A program made the translations under genes and the position numbers. From contig NZ_CP108455.1 in the NCBI RefSeq assembly GCF_036241575.1, positions 4,401,001-4,465,000 on the forward strand: 64,000 bases of DNA, in the 5' to 3' direction. Positions 29,301 to 39,121 of this stretch are shown in pieces (the first letter of the stretch is position 1; each line of letters begins with the position of its first letter). This stretch comes from Streptomyces sp. NBC_01267. GTDB taxonomy: Bacteria > Actinomycetota > Actinomycetes > Streptomycetales > Streptomycetaceae. The notes under the pieces were generated by a model that saw only the letters and a list, made by a program, of their open reading frames with translations, ran no database searches and was not told the origin of the DNA.

Positions 29301-30311
29301 GTGACCACCCCCGACCTCCCCCTCCACCAGATCGGCGGCGAAGCCGACGGCGCCGTGTCCGCGGGCGGCTGCGGAGACGCCTGCGCCTGCGGCGACGACG
29401 CGTACGACCCCGAGGCCATGGAGTGCGGGCTCGACCCCGATCTCGCCGCGCTGCTCGCCGACTCCGGCCTCGACCCCATCCTGGTCGAGGACATCGCGCA
29501 CCTCGCCATCGACGAGGACCTCGACGGCGGCGTGGACGTGACCACCTTCGCGACCGTGCCCGAAGAGGCCGTCGCCACCGCCGACTTCACCGCCCGCGAG
29601 GCCGGTACGGTCGCCGGTCTGCGCATCGCCGAAGCGGTTCTCTCCATCGTCTGCACGGAGACCTTCGAGGTCGAACGGCACGTCGAGGACGGCGCTCGCG
29701 TCGCGGCGGGCGAGAAGCTGCTCTCGGTGACCACCCGCACCCGGGACCTGCTGACCGCCGAGCGCAGCGCGCTCAACCTGCTCTGCCGCCTCTCCGGCAT
29801 CGCTACGGCCACCCGCGCGTGGGCCGACACACTGGAAGGCACCAAGGCGCAGGTCCGCGACACCCGCAAGACCACCCCGGGGCTGCGCGCCCTGGAGAAG
29901 TACGCGGTGCGCTGCGGCGGCGGTGTCAACCACCGGATGTCCCTCTCCGACGCGGCCCTGGTCAAGGACAACCACGTCGTGGCGGCGGGCGGTGTGGCCG
30001 AGGCGTTCAAGCTCGTACGGGCCGACTTCCCCGATCTCGCCATCGAGGTCGAGGTGGACACCCTGCCCCAGGTCACCGAAGTCCTGGCGGCCGGAGCCGA
30101 CCTGATCCTGCTGGACAACTTCACCCCGGCACAGACCGCCGAGGCGGTCGCCCTCGTCGGCGGCCGGGCCGCCCTGGAGTCCTCGGGAAGACTGACGCTG
30201 GACAACGCGCGGGCGTATGCGGAGACGGGCGTCGACTACCTCGCGGTCGGGGCGCTCACCCACTCCTCGCCGATCCTGGACATCGGTCTCGACCTGCGCG
30301 AGGCGAAGTAG
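29301..30311 (+). CDS. nadC: quinolinate phosphoribosyltransferase (nicotinate-nucleotide pyrophosphorylase)
   Basis: Converts quinolinate and PRPP to nicotinate mononucleotide in NAD synthesis. Signatures include DVTT, ARKTTPGLRALEKYAV-like DTRKTTPGLRALEKYAV, GGGVNHR and DNF. GTG 29301 lies two bases after the nadB stop. The catalytic domain begins near residue 50; before it is an unusual extension with four or five Cys (GGCGDACACGDD...MECG), making 336 residues instead of about 285. Confidence 0.93.
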   Translation: MTTPDLPLHQIGGEADGAVSAGGCGDACACGDDAYDPEAMECGLDPDLAALLADSGLDPILVEDIAHLAIDEDLDGGVDVTTFATVPEEAVATADFTAREAGTVAGLRIAEAVLSIVCTETFEVERHVEDGARVAAGEKLLSVTTRTRDLLTAERSALNLLCRLSGIATATRAWADTLEGTKAQVRDTRKTTPGLRALEKYAVRCGGGVNHRMSLSDAALVKDNHVVAAGGVAEAFKLVRADFPDLAIEVEVDTLPQVTEVLAAGADLILLDNFTPAQTAEAVALVGGRAALESSGRLTLDNARAYAETGVDYLAVGALTHSSPILDIGLDLREAK

Positions 30312-30314
30312 CCC

Positions 30315-31112
30315 ATGCTGCTCACCATCGACGTCGGCAACACCCACACCGTCCTCGGTCTCTTCGACGGCGACGAGATCGTCGAGCACTGGCGCATCTC
30401 CACGGACGCCCGCCGCACCGCCGACGAGCTGGCCGTACTCCTCCAGGGCCTGATGGGCATGCACCCCCTCCTCGGCGACGAGCTGGGCGACGGCATCGAG
30501 GGGATCGCGGTCTGCTCCACCGTCCCCTCCGTCCTGCACGAACTGCGCGAGGTGACCCGCCGGTACTACGGCGACGTCCCCGCGGTCCTCGTCGAGCCCG
30601 GCATCAAGACCGGCGTCCCGATCCTGATGGACAACCCGAAGGAGGTCGGCGCGGACCGCATCATCAACGCGGTCGCGGCCGTCGAGCTCTACGGCGGCCC
30701 GGCCGTCGTCGTCGACTTCGGTACGGCGACGACCTTCGACGCGGTGTCCGCGCGCGGCGAGTACACCGGCGGGGTGATCGCCCCCGGCATCGAGATCTCG
30801 GTCGAGGCGCTCGGTGTGAAGGGCGCCCAGCTCCGCAAGATCGAGCTGGCCCGCCCGCGCAGCGTGATCGGCAAGAACACCGTCGAGGCCATGCAGTCCG
30901 GCATCATCTACGGCTTCGCCGGACAGGTCGACGGCGTCGTGACCCGGATGGCCCGCGAGCTGGCCGACGATCCCGAGGACGTCACCGTCATCGCGACGGG
31001 CGGTCTCGCCCCGATGGTGCTCAGCGAGGCCACCGTCATCGACGAGCACGAGCCCTGGCTGACGCTGATCGGGCTGCGCCTGGTGTACGAGCGCAACGTC
31101 TCCCGCATGTGA
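30315..31112 (+). CDS. coaX: type III pantothenate kinase
   Basis: Phosphorylates pantothenate, the first step of CoA synthesis; type III enzymes need a monovalent cation and are not feedback inhibited by CoA. The ASKHA-fold phosphate loop MLLTIDVGNTHTVLGLF opens the protein, followed by GADRIINAVAA, VVVDFGTATTFDAV and GGVIAPGIEIS. Its 265 residues are typical. It is the last gene of the DUF2520-panC-nadB-nadC-coaX operon, three bases after nadC, and is followed by a strong terminator. Confidence 0.94.
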   Translation: MLLTIDVGNTHTVLGLFDGDEIVEHWRISTDARRTADELAVLLQGLMGMHPLLGDELGDGIEGIAVCSTVPSVLHELREVTRRYYGDVPAVLVEPGIKTGVPILMDNPKEVGADRIINAVAAVELYGGPAVVVDFGTATTFDAVSARGEYTGGVIAPGIEISVEALGVKGAQLRKIELARPRSVIGKNTVEAMQSGIIYGFAGQVDGVVTRMARELADDPEDVTVIATGGLAPMVLSEATVIDEHEPWLTLIGLRLVYERNVSRM

Positions 31113-31129
31113 TCCGCCGGAACCCGGCC

Positions 31130-31174
31130 GGAAAGCGGCGCGGCGGGGCCGAAATCCCCGCCGCGCCGCTTTCC
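31130..31174 (+). terminator. terminator of the pantothenate/NAD operon
   Basis: A perfect 19-bp inverted repeat (31130-31148 and 31156-31174) with a 7-base loop begins 17 bases after the coaX stop. There is no T-run, as is usual for streptomycete terminators. It marks the end of the five-gene cofactor operon. Confidence 0.85.
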
Positions 31175-31219
31175 GGTGCATTAAGCAGATATTGCCCCTT
31201 TAGTACGTATCGTCGTTCC

Positions 31220-31816
31220 ATGCCCACGCCCTACGGTTCCCGAGGCGGCATGGCCTTCAGCGCGGATGAGCTGCGTGTGCTCCGACGCGCCCTTGCCATC
31301 GCCCTCAATCCGACCCCCGTCGCCGACGAGGACATCCAGGACTGCCTGCGTCTCGCCGAGTCCGTGGACGAGGCCATCGGAGAGACGGGCAGGCTGCGCG
31401 CCTTCCTCCTCGCCGACCTCGCCCGCTACCGCGACGCCCTGCCCGGTGCGGCCCGCAGCTACACCGAGCTCCTCCAGGACGCCCTGGCCGCCGGTTACGA
31501 CCCCCGCGCCGAGGACCTGGCCGCCCTGCGCACCCTGCGGGACCTGCCGTCCGGCGACGCCCTGCTACGGCGCTGCCGGGCGCTGGCCGAGCGGTCGGTA
31601 CGGGCCGGACTGGCGGGCCGTACGGCGGCCCCCGGCCAGCGCACCCGGCTCCTGGCGCTGCCGGGCGGGCGGAAGGAGGGGGAGCCGGTCCAGCCCAAGC
31701 GCCCGGCGCCCGACGGCGTCCCCGTGCCGCCCCGCCCGGCCCCGAAACCGTCCGAGGTCTTCCCGCCCCGCCGCAAACCGGCCACGCCTCCCGCACAGCG
31801 CTTCGCGGTGGGCTGA
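31220..31816 (+). CDS. conserved hypothetical protein
   Basis: Not recognised functionally. It has 198 residues: an all-helical first 125 residues (FSADELRVLRRALAIALNP, then repeated Leu/Ala/Arg helices resembling a TPR or helical-bundle fold) and a Pro/Arg-rich tail (VPPRPAPKPSEVFPPRRK) that is probably disordered. ATG 31220 is used; ATG 31250 (MAFSADEL) is also possible. The frame is open far upstream through nadC, but that part is a shadow. It lies between two terminators, so it is likely monocistronic. Confidence 0.75.
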   Translation: MPTPYGSRGGMAFSADELRVLRRALAIALNPTPVADEDIQDCLRLAESVDEAIGETGRLRAFLLADLARYRDALPGAARSYTELLQDALAAGYDPRAEDLAALRTLRDLPSGDALLRRCRALAERSVRAGLAGRTAAPGQRTRLLALPGGRKEGEPVQPKRPAPDGVPVPPRPAPKPSEVFPPRRKPATPPAQRFAVG

Positions 31817-31847
31817 GTCCGTCCGGGTCCGCTGAGTCCGTCACTAA

Positions 31848-31878
31848 GGGGTGTCCGGTCGACCGGGCCGGACACCCC
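31848..31878 (+). terminator. hairpin terminator
   Basis: An 11-bp perfect inverted repeat (31848-31858 and 31868-31878) with a 9-base loop lies 31 bases after the preceding stop and just before the small membrane protein gene. Confidence 0.7.
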
Positions 31879-31895
31879 CTGGCTACTCTGTCCGT

Positions 31896-32075
31896 ATGGA
31901 CTACGTTTCCGCGCTTGTGCCCCCCGTGGTGATGGCCGTCTTCTTCACCTTCCTCGTGATGACGATCGTGAAGACCCAAGGCGGCCCGAACAAGGCCAAG
32001 GAAGACGCGGCGGTGGACGAGGCTCTCGCCCGCGCCGAGGCTGTGACCCAGGCGGCAGGCGGCAGCTCCGCCTGA
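31896..32075 (+). CDS. small single-pass membrane protein
   Basis: A 59-residue protein: MDYVSALVPPVVMAVFFTFLV forms one transmembrane helix and is followed by a charged amphipathic tail (KEDAAVDEALARAEAV). The function is unknown. A -10-like TACTCT at 31884-31889 ends six bases before the ATG, so the mRNA may be leaderless. A terminator follows at 32091, making this a stand-alone transcription unit. Confidence 0.75.
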   Translation: MDYVSALVPPVVMAVFFTFLVMTIVKTQGGPNKAKEDAAVDEALARAEAVTQAAGGSSA

Positions 32076-32090
32076 TCGCAGCAGTGCCCG

Positions 32091-32131
32091 AAGGGCGTAC
32101 GGCTCATTTCACGCCGTACGCCCTTTTCTGT
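32091..32131 (+). terminator. rho-independent terminator after small membrane protein gene
   Basis: A perfect 13-bp stem (32091-32103 and 32113-32125) with a 9-base loop is followed by TTCTGT. Confidence 0.8.
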
Positions 32132-32175
32132 GTAAATAGCCAGCCATTCATGACATCTCGCACTATGGTGCGTAT

Positions 32176-32574
32176 GTGCCCCGCCAATTGGGAGAGCTGG
32201 AAGACGCCGTCATGACACGGGTCTGGGAGTGGAACCGACCGGTCACCGTCCGGGAAGTCCTGGAAGACCTCGAACGGGAACGTTCCATCGCCTACACCAC
32301 CGTCATGACCGTATTGGACAATCTCCATCAGAAGGGCTGGGTGCGCAGGGAAGTGGCGGGCCGCGCCTATCGATATACCGCGGTCTCCAACCGTGCCGCC
32401 TACTCCGCCGCACTGATGAACGAAGCCTGGTCGACGAGCGACAACTCCGCTGCCGCGCTTGTCGCCTTCTTCGGCATGATGTCGTCCGAGCAGCGCGATG
32501 CGCTGCGTGATGCTTTGCGCATCGTTCAGGGTGATGCGGACCGCGATGACCGTGACGGAGACGCGGACCGATAG
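32176..32574 (+). CDS. BlaI/MecI/CopY-family transcriptional regulator
   Basis: A 132-residue winged-helix repressor: LGELEDAVMTRVWEW, VTVREVLEDL, SIAYTTVMTVLDNLHQKGWV and the wing RAYRYTAV. Relatives repress beta-lactamase or copper and envelope-stress genes and are usually inactivated by a BlaR-type protease, which is absent here. GTG 32176 follows a -10-like TATGGT (32164-32169), so it may be leaderless. A 12-base palindrome GCACTATGGTGC overlaps that site and could be an autoregulatory operator. The next gene starts 10 bases after the stop. Confidence 0.88.
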   Translation: MPRQLGELEDAVMTRVWEWNRPVTVREVLEDLERERSIAYTTVMTVLDNLHQKGWVRREVAGRAYRYTAVSNRAAYSAALMNEAWSTSDNSAAALVAFFGMMSSEQRDALRDALRIVQGDADRDDRDGDADR

Positions 32575-32584
32575 CGTCGGCCGT

Positions 32585-33106
32585 ATGTCAGGTACGCCAG
32601 CAAAAGCCCTCACGGTCCGCAGGGCCAGGACCAGCGATGTGCCCGCAGTACGCAGACTCCTGGACGCGTACGTACGGGAGCGGATCCTGCTCGACAAAGC
32701 GACGGTCACTCTTTACGAGGACATCCAGGAGTTCTGGGTCGCGGAACGCGACGACGACGCCAGGGTCGTCGGCTGCGGAGCACTCCACGTGATGTGGGAA
32801 GACCTCGCCGAAGTGCGCACTCTCGCGGTGGACCGCGAGTTCAAGGGCGCCGGGGTCGGACACCAGGTTCTCGACAAGCTGTTGCAGACCGCGCGGTGGA
32901 TCGGTGTGCGCCGGGTATTCTGCCTGACCTTCGAAGTCGACTTCTTCGCGAAGCACGGCTTCACCGAGATCGGCGAGACTCCGGTCGACGGAGATGTCTA
33001 CAGCGAGCTGCTGCGTTCCTATGACGAGGGAGTCGCCGAGTTCCTCGGTCTCGAACGAGTGAAGCCGAACACCTTGGGCAACAGCCGGATGCTTCTGCAC
33101 CTGTGA
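32585..33106 (+). CDS. amino-acid N-acetyltransferase (GNAT; ArgA-like)
   Basis: A 173-residue GNAT-fold enzyme of the short actinobacterial N-acetylglutamate synthase type, which makes the first intermediate of arginine synthesis. Visible motifs: TVRRARTSDVPAVRRLLD, VVGCGALHVMWEDLAEVRTLAVD and the acetyl-CoA loop FKGAGVGHQVLDKL. ATG 32585 lies 10 bases after the BlaI gene, so the two may be co-transcribed. The arginine assignment rests on family similarity; no arg genes are near. Confidence 0.82.
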   Translation: MSGTPAKALTVRRARTSDVPAVRRLLDAYVRERILLDKATVTLYEDIQEFWVAERDDDARVVGCGALHVMWEDLAEVRTLAVDREFKGAGVGHQVLDKLLQTARWIGVRRVFCLTFEVDFFAKHGFTEIGETPVDGDVYSELLRSYDEGVAEFLGLERVKPNTLGNSRMLLHL

Positions 33107-33262
33107 GCGCCACTAGCCGTCGGAACCCCGTCGGAACCCTATGTCCGAATCGCGCATGTTTCCCGTGTTCTTGCACTCCTGAACCTCTGCCGGGGGTTTG
33201 TGTTTTCCTGGGAAAAGCGGTTTCCTTTCCGCGTACTGAATTTTTCGATGAAAGGAAATCCG

Positions 33263-33598
33263 GTGGCACAGAAGGTTCAGGTCCTTCTTGTCGATGACCT
33301 CGACGGTGGCGAGGCGGACGAGACAGTGACGTTCGCTCTGGATGGCAAGACTTACGAGATCGACCTCACCACGGCGAACGCGGACAAGCTGCGTACGCTG
33401 CTGGAGCCGTACGCGAAGGGCGGCCGGCGCACCGGTGGCCGCGGCGCGGGTGGCCGTGGCAAGACCCGTATCGCGGTCGGTGGCAACAAGGACACTGCGG
33501 AGATCCGTAAGTGGGCCAAGGAGAACGGCTACAACGTGAATGACCGCGGCCGTGTGCCCGCTGACATCCGCGAGGCTTACGAGAAGGCCAACGGCTGA
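33263..33598 (+). CDS. lsr2: Lsr2 nucleoid-associated xenogeneic silencer
   Basis: H-NS-like protein of 111 residues that bridges AT-rich DNA and silences foreign and specialised-metabolism genes. The N-terminal dimerisation domain is VQVLLVDDLDGGEADETV, and the C-terminal AT-hook-like DNA-binding core is NGYNVNDRGRVPADI. GTG 33263 (VAQKVQVLL) is preferred because AAAGGAAA lies eight bases upstream, and it matches the known Lsr2 start; ATG 33248 is also in frame. The 156-base upstream region is noticeably AT-rich for this genome, which would suit autoregulation. The 3' end overlaps the opposing gene by 22 bases. Confidence 0.95.
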   Translation: MAQKVQVLLVDDLDGGEADETVTFALDGKTYEIDLTTANADKLRTLLEPYAKGGRRTGGRGAGGRGKTRIAVGGNKDTAEIRKWAKENGYNVNDRGRVPADIREAYEKANG

Positions 33599-34227
33599 TT
33601 TCCGAGAGGTCCGGGGGTCGCCCCCCGGGCAACTGCAGTCCGGTTTCCGGGGAGCGCTCTCCGGAAAGCAGCAGCGTTACGCACCATCCGGGCCCGGTGG
33701 CATTCCGTTGCCGCCGCGTCCACGAGCCGCACCAGATCGGGAGCGCTGCCGTGCTTCCGGAACCCGCTGAACACGGGCAGGGCAGGCTCAACCTCGTGCC
33801 CCGGCTCCGGGGGTCGCAGCCAGCCGGCGACCCCCTGCGAGCCACCCGGGCCGGGAGGTGCGGGGGCCGTGATCCGGCCGCCCGTACCGATGGCGGTCAG
33901 ATCGAGCGCGATCCCGCCCCACTCCAGCCAGTCGAGCAGCCCCGGTAGCTCGTCGGCGCTGCCCGCGGCCACCAGCAGCCGCATCCGGCGGCCCGAGAGA
34001 GCCACCGGCCCGGTGCCCGGCACCCGGCGCAGCAGGGCGAACCCGGCGTCGGACGGCAGCTCGATCACGTCGAAACGCAGTCCGGTCAGCAACTCCACCG
34101 GCGGCCCCGCGAGCGCCGCCCAGCCGAGCCGCGTCTCGTACCACCGGGTGATGCTTTCGCCGTGGCTGATTCCGGCGCGGGCGCCTTCTGCGACCGGTTC
34201 GCGGGGGGACGGAACGGTGAGGGCCAT
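33577..34227 (-). CDS. SCO3374-family conserved hypothetical protein
   Basis: A 216-residue protein with motifs WYETRLGWAALAGPPVELLTGLRFDVIELP and LVAAGSADELPGLLDWLEWGG. The first part resembles the N-terminal fold of bifunctional primase/polymerase-like proteins, but no catalytic residues are evident. It sits between lsr2 and clpC, as in other streptomycetes, and its last 22 bases overlap the end of lsr2 on the other strand. The final 15 residues are low complexity. Confidence 0.8.
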   Translation of the reverse strand: MALTVPSPREPVAEGARAGISHGESITRWYETRLGWAALAGPPVELLTGLRFDVIELPSDAGFALLRRVPGTGPVALSGRRMRLLVAAGSADELPGLLDWLEWGGIALDLTAIGTGGRITAPAPPGPGGSQGVAGWLRPPEPGHEVEPALPVFSGFRKHGSAPDLVRLVDAAATECHRARMVRNAAAFRRALPGNRTAVARGATPGPLGNQPLAFS

Positions 34228-34657
34228 GCCCGGAGCAACTCCCGGAAGGCGGGAGAGTTACGGAGCGTTTCCGTTTGATTGCTTTCCGTTGACGTGCAAG
34301 AGGCGTGCGCGCGCGTTCAGAGGCGCCAAGTTGTTCGCCCGTAGCGGAGGGAACCGGTGCGCGCCGCATGGACTGTCAGTGCTTGCGGGTAAGACATACC
34401 TAGTGGGGAGGGGCGACACGCGGTTCAGGCGGTCTCACGTTCGCCATCGGCGTACTGGAGACAGGGGTATCTGCCTGGCCTGCGGGAACATCGTCTCGCA
34501 CCATCGGGTTGGAGCAGTTGTCGGCTGTTCGGGGCCGGAGGCCATGGACGGGTGTCGGCAGTTGGAATGAGCTGTCCCGCCCCGCGGGACTAGCATGCGG
34601 AAGGACTGGGAGGGGACCGACCCCTCGCTGCCCGACCGCTCTGAGGAGCGATTAACG
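34228..34657 (+). promoter_or_regulatory. clpC upstream region with ClgR-type operator (34333-34346)
   Basis: This 430-base gap holds no gene. At 34333-34346 the sequence GTTCGC-CCGTA-GCG fits the ClgR activator consensus GTTCGC-N5-GCG reported upstream of streptomycete clp and lon genes. It is 312 bases before clpC, so a long leader is implied if the promoter follows it. TACCTA at 34397-34402 could be a -10 but lacks a good -35. Confidence 0.7.
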
Positions 34658-37183
<2,526 letters not shown>

Positions 37184-37213
37184 CGCGGATGCGTTGAACG
37201 GCCCGAGTGACAG

Positions 37214-37258
37214 AAGGGCGGCCCCGGAACCGAGTACATCGGTTCCGGGGCCGCCCTT
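37214..37258 (+). terminator. clpC terminator
   Basis: A perfect 19-bp stem (37214-37232 and 37240-37258) with a 7-base loop and a short T-rich tail (TTTCTG) begins 30 bases after the clpC stop. Confidence 0.88.
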
Positions 37259-37748
37259 TCTGCGTCCTCCGAACCCCTCCGAGTCCCTCGGTTCACCGCC
37301 GCTCAGCGCTGCCCGGCGGTGAACTGGCTCACAGAATCAGCCCGTTGTGCCCGAGGGCCGAAGGTCCCGGAACCGGCAGGCATTGGTCCCACGCCGGTGA
37401 CAAGGGCCACAGGGGGTTCGAGGCCTACTAGGCGGAATAGGGGATCGGCCGGTACAGGCGGCCAGGCCTTCCGGCCGGCGGCGGCCGGGACCTTCGTCCT
37501 GCGCGGTGGAACCCCTGTGCGGGACAGCTCGGTACCGGGTTCAGCTGCGGTTTCCTGCCTCGGCCGGATCGGGTCGGGTCGCTGCGGAGCGCGCCGGGGC
37601 CGCCGAACGGCGCCGGGTTCCTGGTGCCGTCGCTACGGCCTGATGTCGTAGATGGGCGTTTTGGGTGTTGTGTCCGGTCGGGTTACCAATGAGTGGTCAG
37701 CCCGGCCTGTGCGGCTGGGTCCTCTTACGCCCCGGAGTTGTTGCACGT
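37259..37748 (+). other. 490-base non-coding region upstream of the M23 peptidase gene
   Basis: No convincing gene is present: open frames here have atypical composition and no ribosome-binding sites. It contains a 10-bp inverted repeat GTTCACCGCC / GGCGGTGAAC (37291-37300 and 37315-37324). The later part could be a structured 5' leader, but I could not match it to a known riboswitch. Confidence 0.5.
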
Positions 37749-38420
37749 ATGCAGAAGCACACCAAGTTCCGTACGCCCCGCCTGTCCCCGTTCCGTAGCC
37801 GCGCCGCGGTCATAGCCGCCGGGCTCGGAGTGTCGGTCGCGCTGGGTGCCGGTGCTGCGGTGGCCGCCGACGCACACCCGTCCTCCTCGGCGGGGACCTC
37901 GTCCGTCGCCACCGCAGTCGCCCACCAGGCCGAAGCCCAGGCGCAGGCCGCGGCCAAGACCACGACGCCCATCAAGACCGTGAACGCGGCCAACGCCCAG
38001 GACGCCTGGGTCAAGCCGGTCGACCACGTCGTGATCGGTGAGCCCTTCGGGATCGGCGGCAAGATGTGGTCCCACAAGCACTCGGGCCAGGACTTCGTCA
38101 TGCCGACCGGCACCCCGGTGAAGGCCGTGCACGACGGCACCATCGTGAAGGCCGGCCCCAACGGTGGCGGCGACGGCCCCGCCTACGGCAACGCCATCGA
38201 GATCAAGGTCGGCAACACCACGTACGCGCAGTACGCGCACCTGTCGCAGATCGATGTCCACGTCGGTCAGACCGTGAAGGCCGGCCAGGTCATAGGCAAG
38301 TCCGGTGCCACCGGCAACGTGACCGGTCCGCACCTGCACTTCGAGATCCGTACGGGCCCCAACTACGGCTCGGGCATCAACCCGGTCCCGTTCCTGAAGG
38401 CCCACGGCGTCAACCTGTGA
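37749..38420 (+). CDS. secreted M23-family metallopeptidase (LytM domain)
   Basis: Exported peptidoglycan endopeptidase of 223 residues. The N-terminus MQKHTKFRTPRLSPFRSRAA is followed by a hydrophobic segment and AVAADA, a likely signal-peptidase site. After an Ala/Gln-rich linker comes the LytM domain with zinc ligands in HKHSGQDF (H...D) and the GPHLHFEIR motif. ATG 37749 is selected because it gives the signal peptide. It converges with the TetR gene and overlaps its stop by 11 bases. Probably acts in wall remodelling or germination. Confidence 0.9.
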   Translation: MQKHTKFRTPRLSPFRSRAAVIAAGLGVSVALGAGAAVAADAHPSSSAGTSSVATAVAHQAEAQAQAAAKTTTPIKTVNAANAQDAWVKPVDHVVIGEPFGIGGKMWSHKHSGQDFVMPTGTPVKAVHDGTIVKAGPNGGGDGPAYGNAIEIKVGNTTYAQYAHLSQIDVHVGQTVKAGQVIGKSGATGNVTGPHLHFEIRTGPNYGSGINPVPFLKAHGVNL

Positions 38421-38991
38421 CGGAGTCCGTGCCCGTGTCCCGGTGAGCCCGGGTCATGAGTTCGGTGGCGACCTCGAGGACAGCTTCGCGCTTGTCCTCG
38501 GGGTCGCCTTCTGCGTCCTTGAGCGCGAACTGCCCGGCGTGCATCGTGAACAGCGCCGTGAAGCAGCGGACCTGGTCGGACAGGGAGGCGTCGGGCGCCC
38601 GGACCAGGTCGAGCAGGACCAGCATCCGGTCCTTGAAGTTCTCGCCGACGCTCAGCTCGCGCACCGTCCCCTGGTTCTCCTGCATGAAGCGGAAGAGCGG
38701 GGTGGCGCCGCTGAGCGCCTCGCTGTAGCGGCGCAGGACCTCGGTCTTCGTCTCCAGGGTGCGCGGCTGCGACTGGCCCCAGGCGATCACTTCGTCGATC
38801 GGCGCGGAGAGATCCCGGAAGAGGCTGATGAGGATGTCTTCCTTGGTCTTGAAGTGGTAGTAGAGCGCCGCCTTGGTGACGTCGAGCTTCTCGGCGATCT
38901 CCCGCAGCGATGTTTTCTCGTATCCGTGCTCGACGAAGAGCTCCAGGGCGACGTCCTGGATGCGCTGGCGAGTGTTGCCCCTGCTGCCCAT
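38410..38991 (-). CDS. TetR/AcrR-family regulator
   Basis: A 193-residue repressor with the N-terminal helix-turn-helix TRQRIQDVALELFVEHGYEKTSLREIA...VTKAALYYHFKTKEDIL and a C-terminal ligand-binding domain. It is divergent from an MFS drug exporter, with a large inverted repeat between the two genes. This is the classic layout of a TetR repressor controlling both itself and an efflux pump that it derepresses on ligand binding. The ligand is unknown. Confidence 0.92.
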   Translation of the reverse strand: MGSRGNTRQRIQDVALELFVEHGYEKTSLREIAEKLDVTKAALYYHFKTKEDILISLFRDLSAPIDEVIAWGQSQPRTLETKTEVLRRYSEALSGATPLFRFMQENQGTVRELSVGENFKDRMLVLLDLVRAPDASLSDQVRCFTALFTMHAGQFALKDAEGDPEDKREAVLEVATELMTRAHRDTGTDSVTG

Positions 38992-39007
38992 GGTGCTCTC
39001 CTGCGAT

Positions 39008-39080
39008 ACTTACTTGACGCCCGGCTAGTTGCGGGACTACCTTTCCGCATTGTAGTCAGCTAGCCGGGCGGCAAGTAAGT
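39008..39080. promoter_or_regulatory. divergent tetR/MFS promoter region with long inverted repeat operator
   Basis: Arms 39008-39028 and 39060-39080 are inverted copies differing at one base, with ACTAC/GTAGT inside. On the plus strand TTGACG (39014-39019), an 18-base spacer and TACCTT (39038-39043) form a promoter toward the MFS gene; the -35 is inside the left arm. On the minus strand TACAAT is a good -10 for tetR, with its -35 region in the right arm. Each arm would thus cover one -35 element. Confidence 0.75.
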
Positions 39081-39121
39081 GCAGAGTCGGGCCGGCAGTT
39101 TCCAGGGGAGTGGTGGGGTAC

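Noticed and set aside
29423..31219. Upstream part of a 797-codon frame through nadC and coaX
   Set aside because: Arg-rich shadow sequence; only the last 198 codons (31220-31816) have coding character outside other genes.
37319..37651. A 110-codon open frame after clpC
   Set aside because: Composition is Arg/Gly/Ser-rich without conserved pattern or ribosome-binding site; treated as non-coding.
37259..37748. c-di-AMP (ydaO-type) riboswitch before the M23 peptidase gene
   Set aside because: Such switches precede several streptomycete wall hydrolases, but the conserved GACAGCTAAC-type 3' block and paired GGGGAACC motif are not found here.
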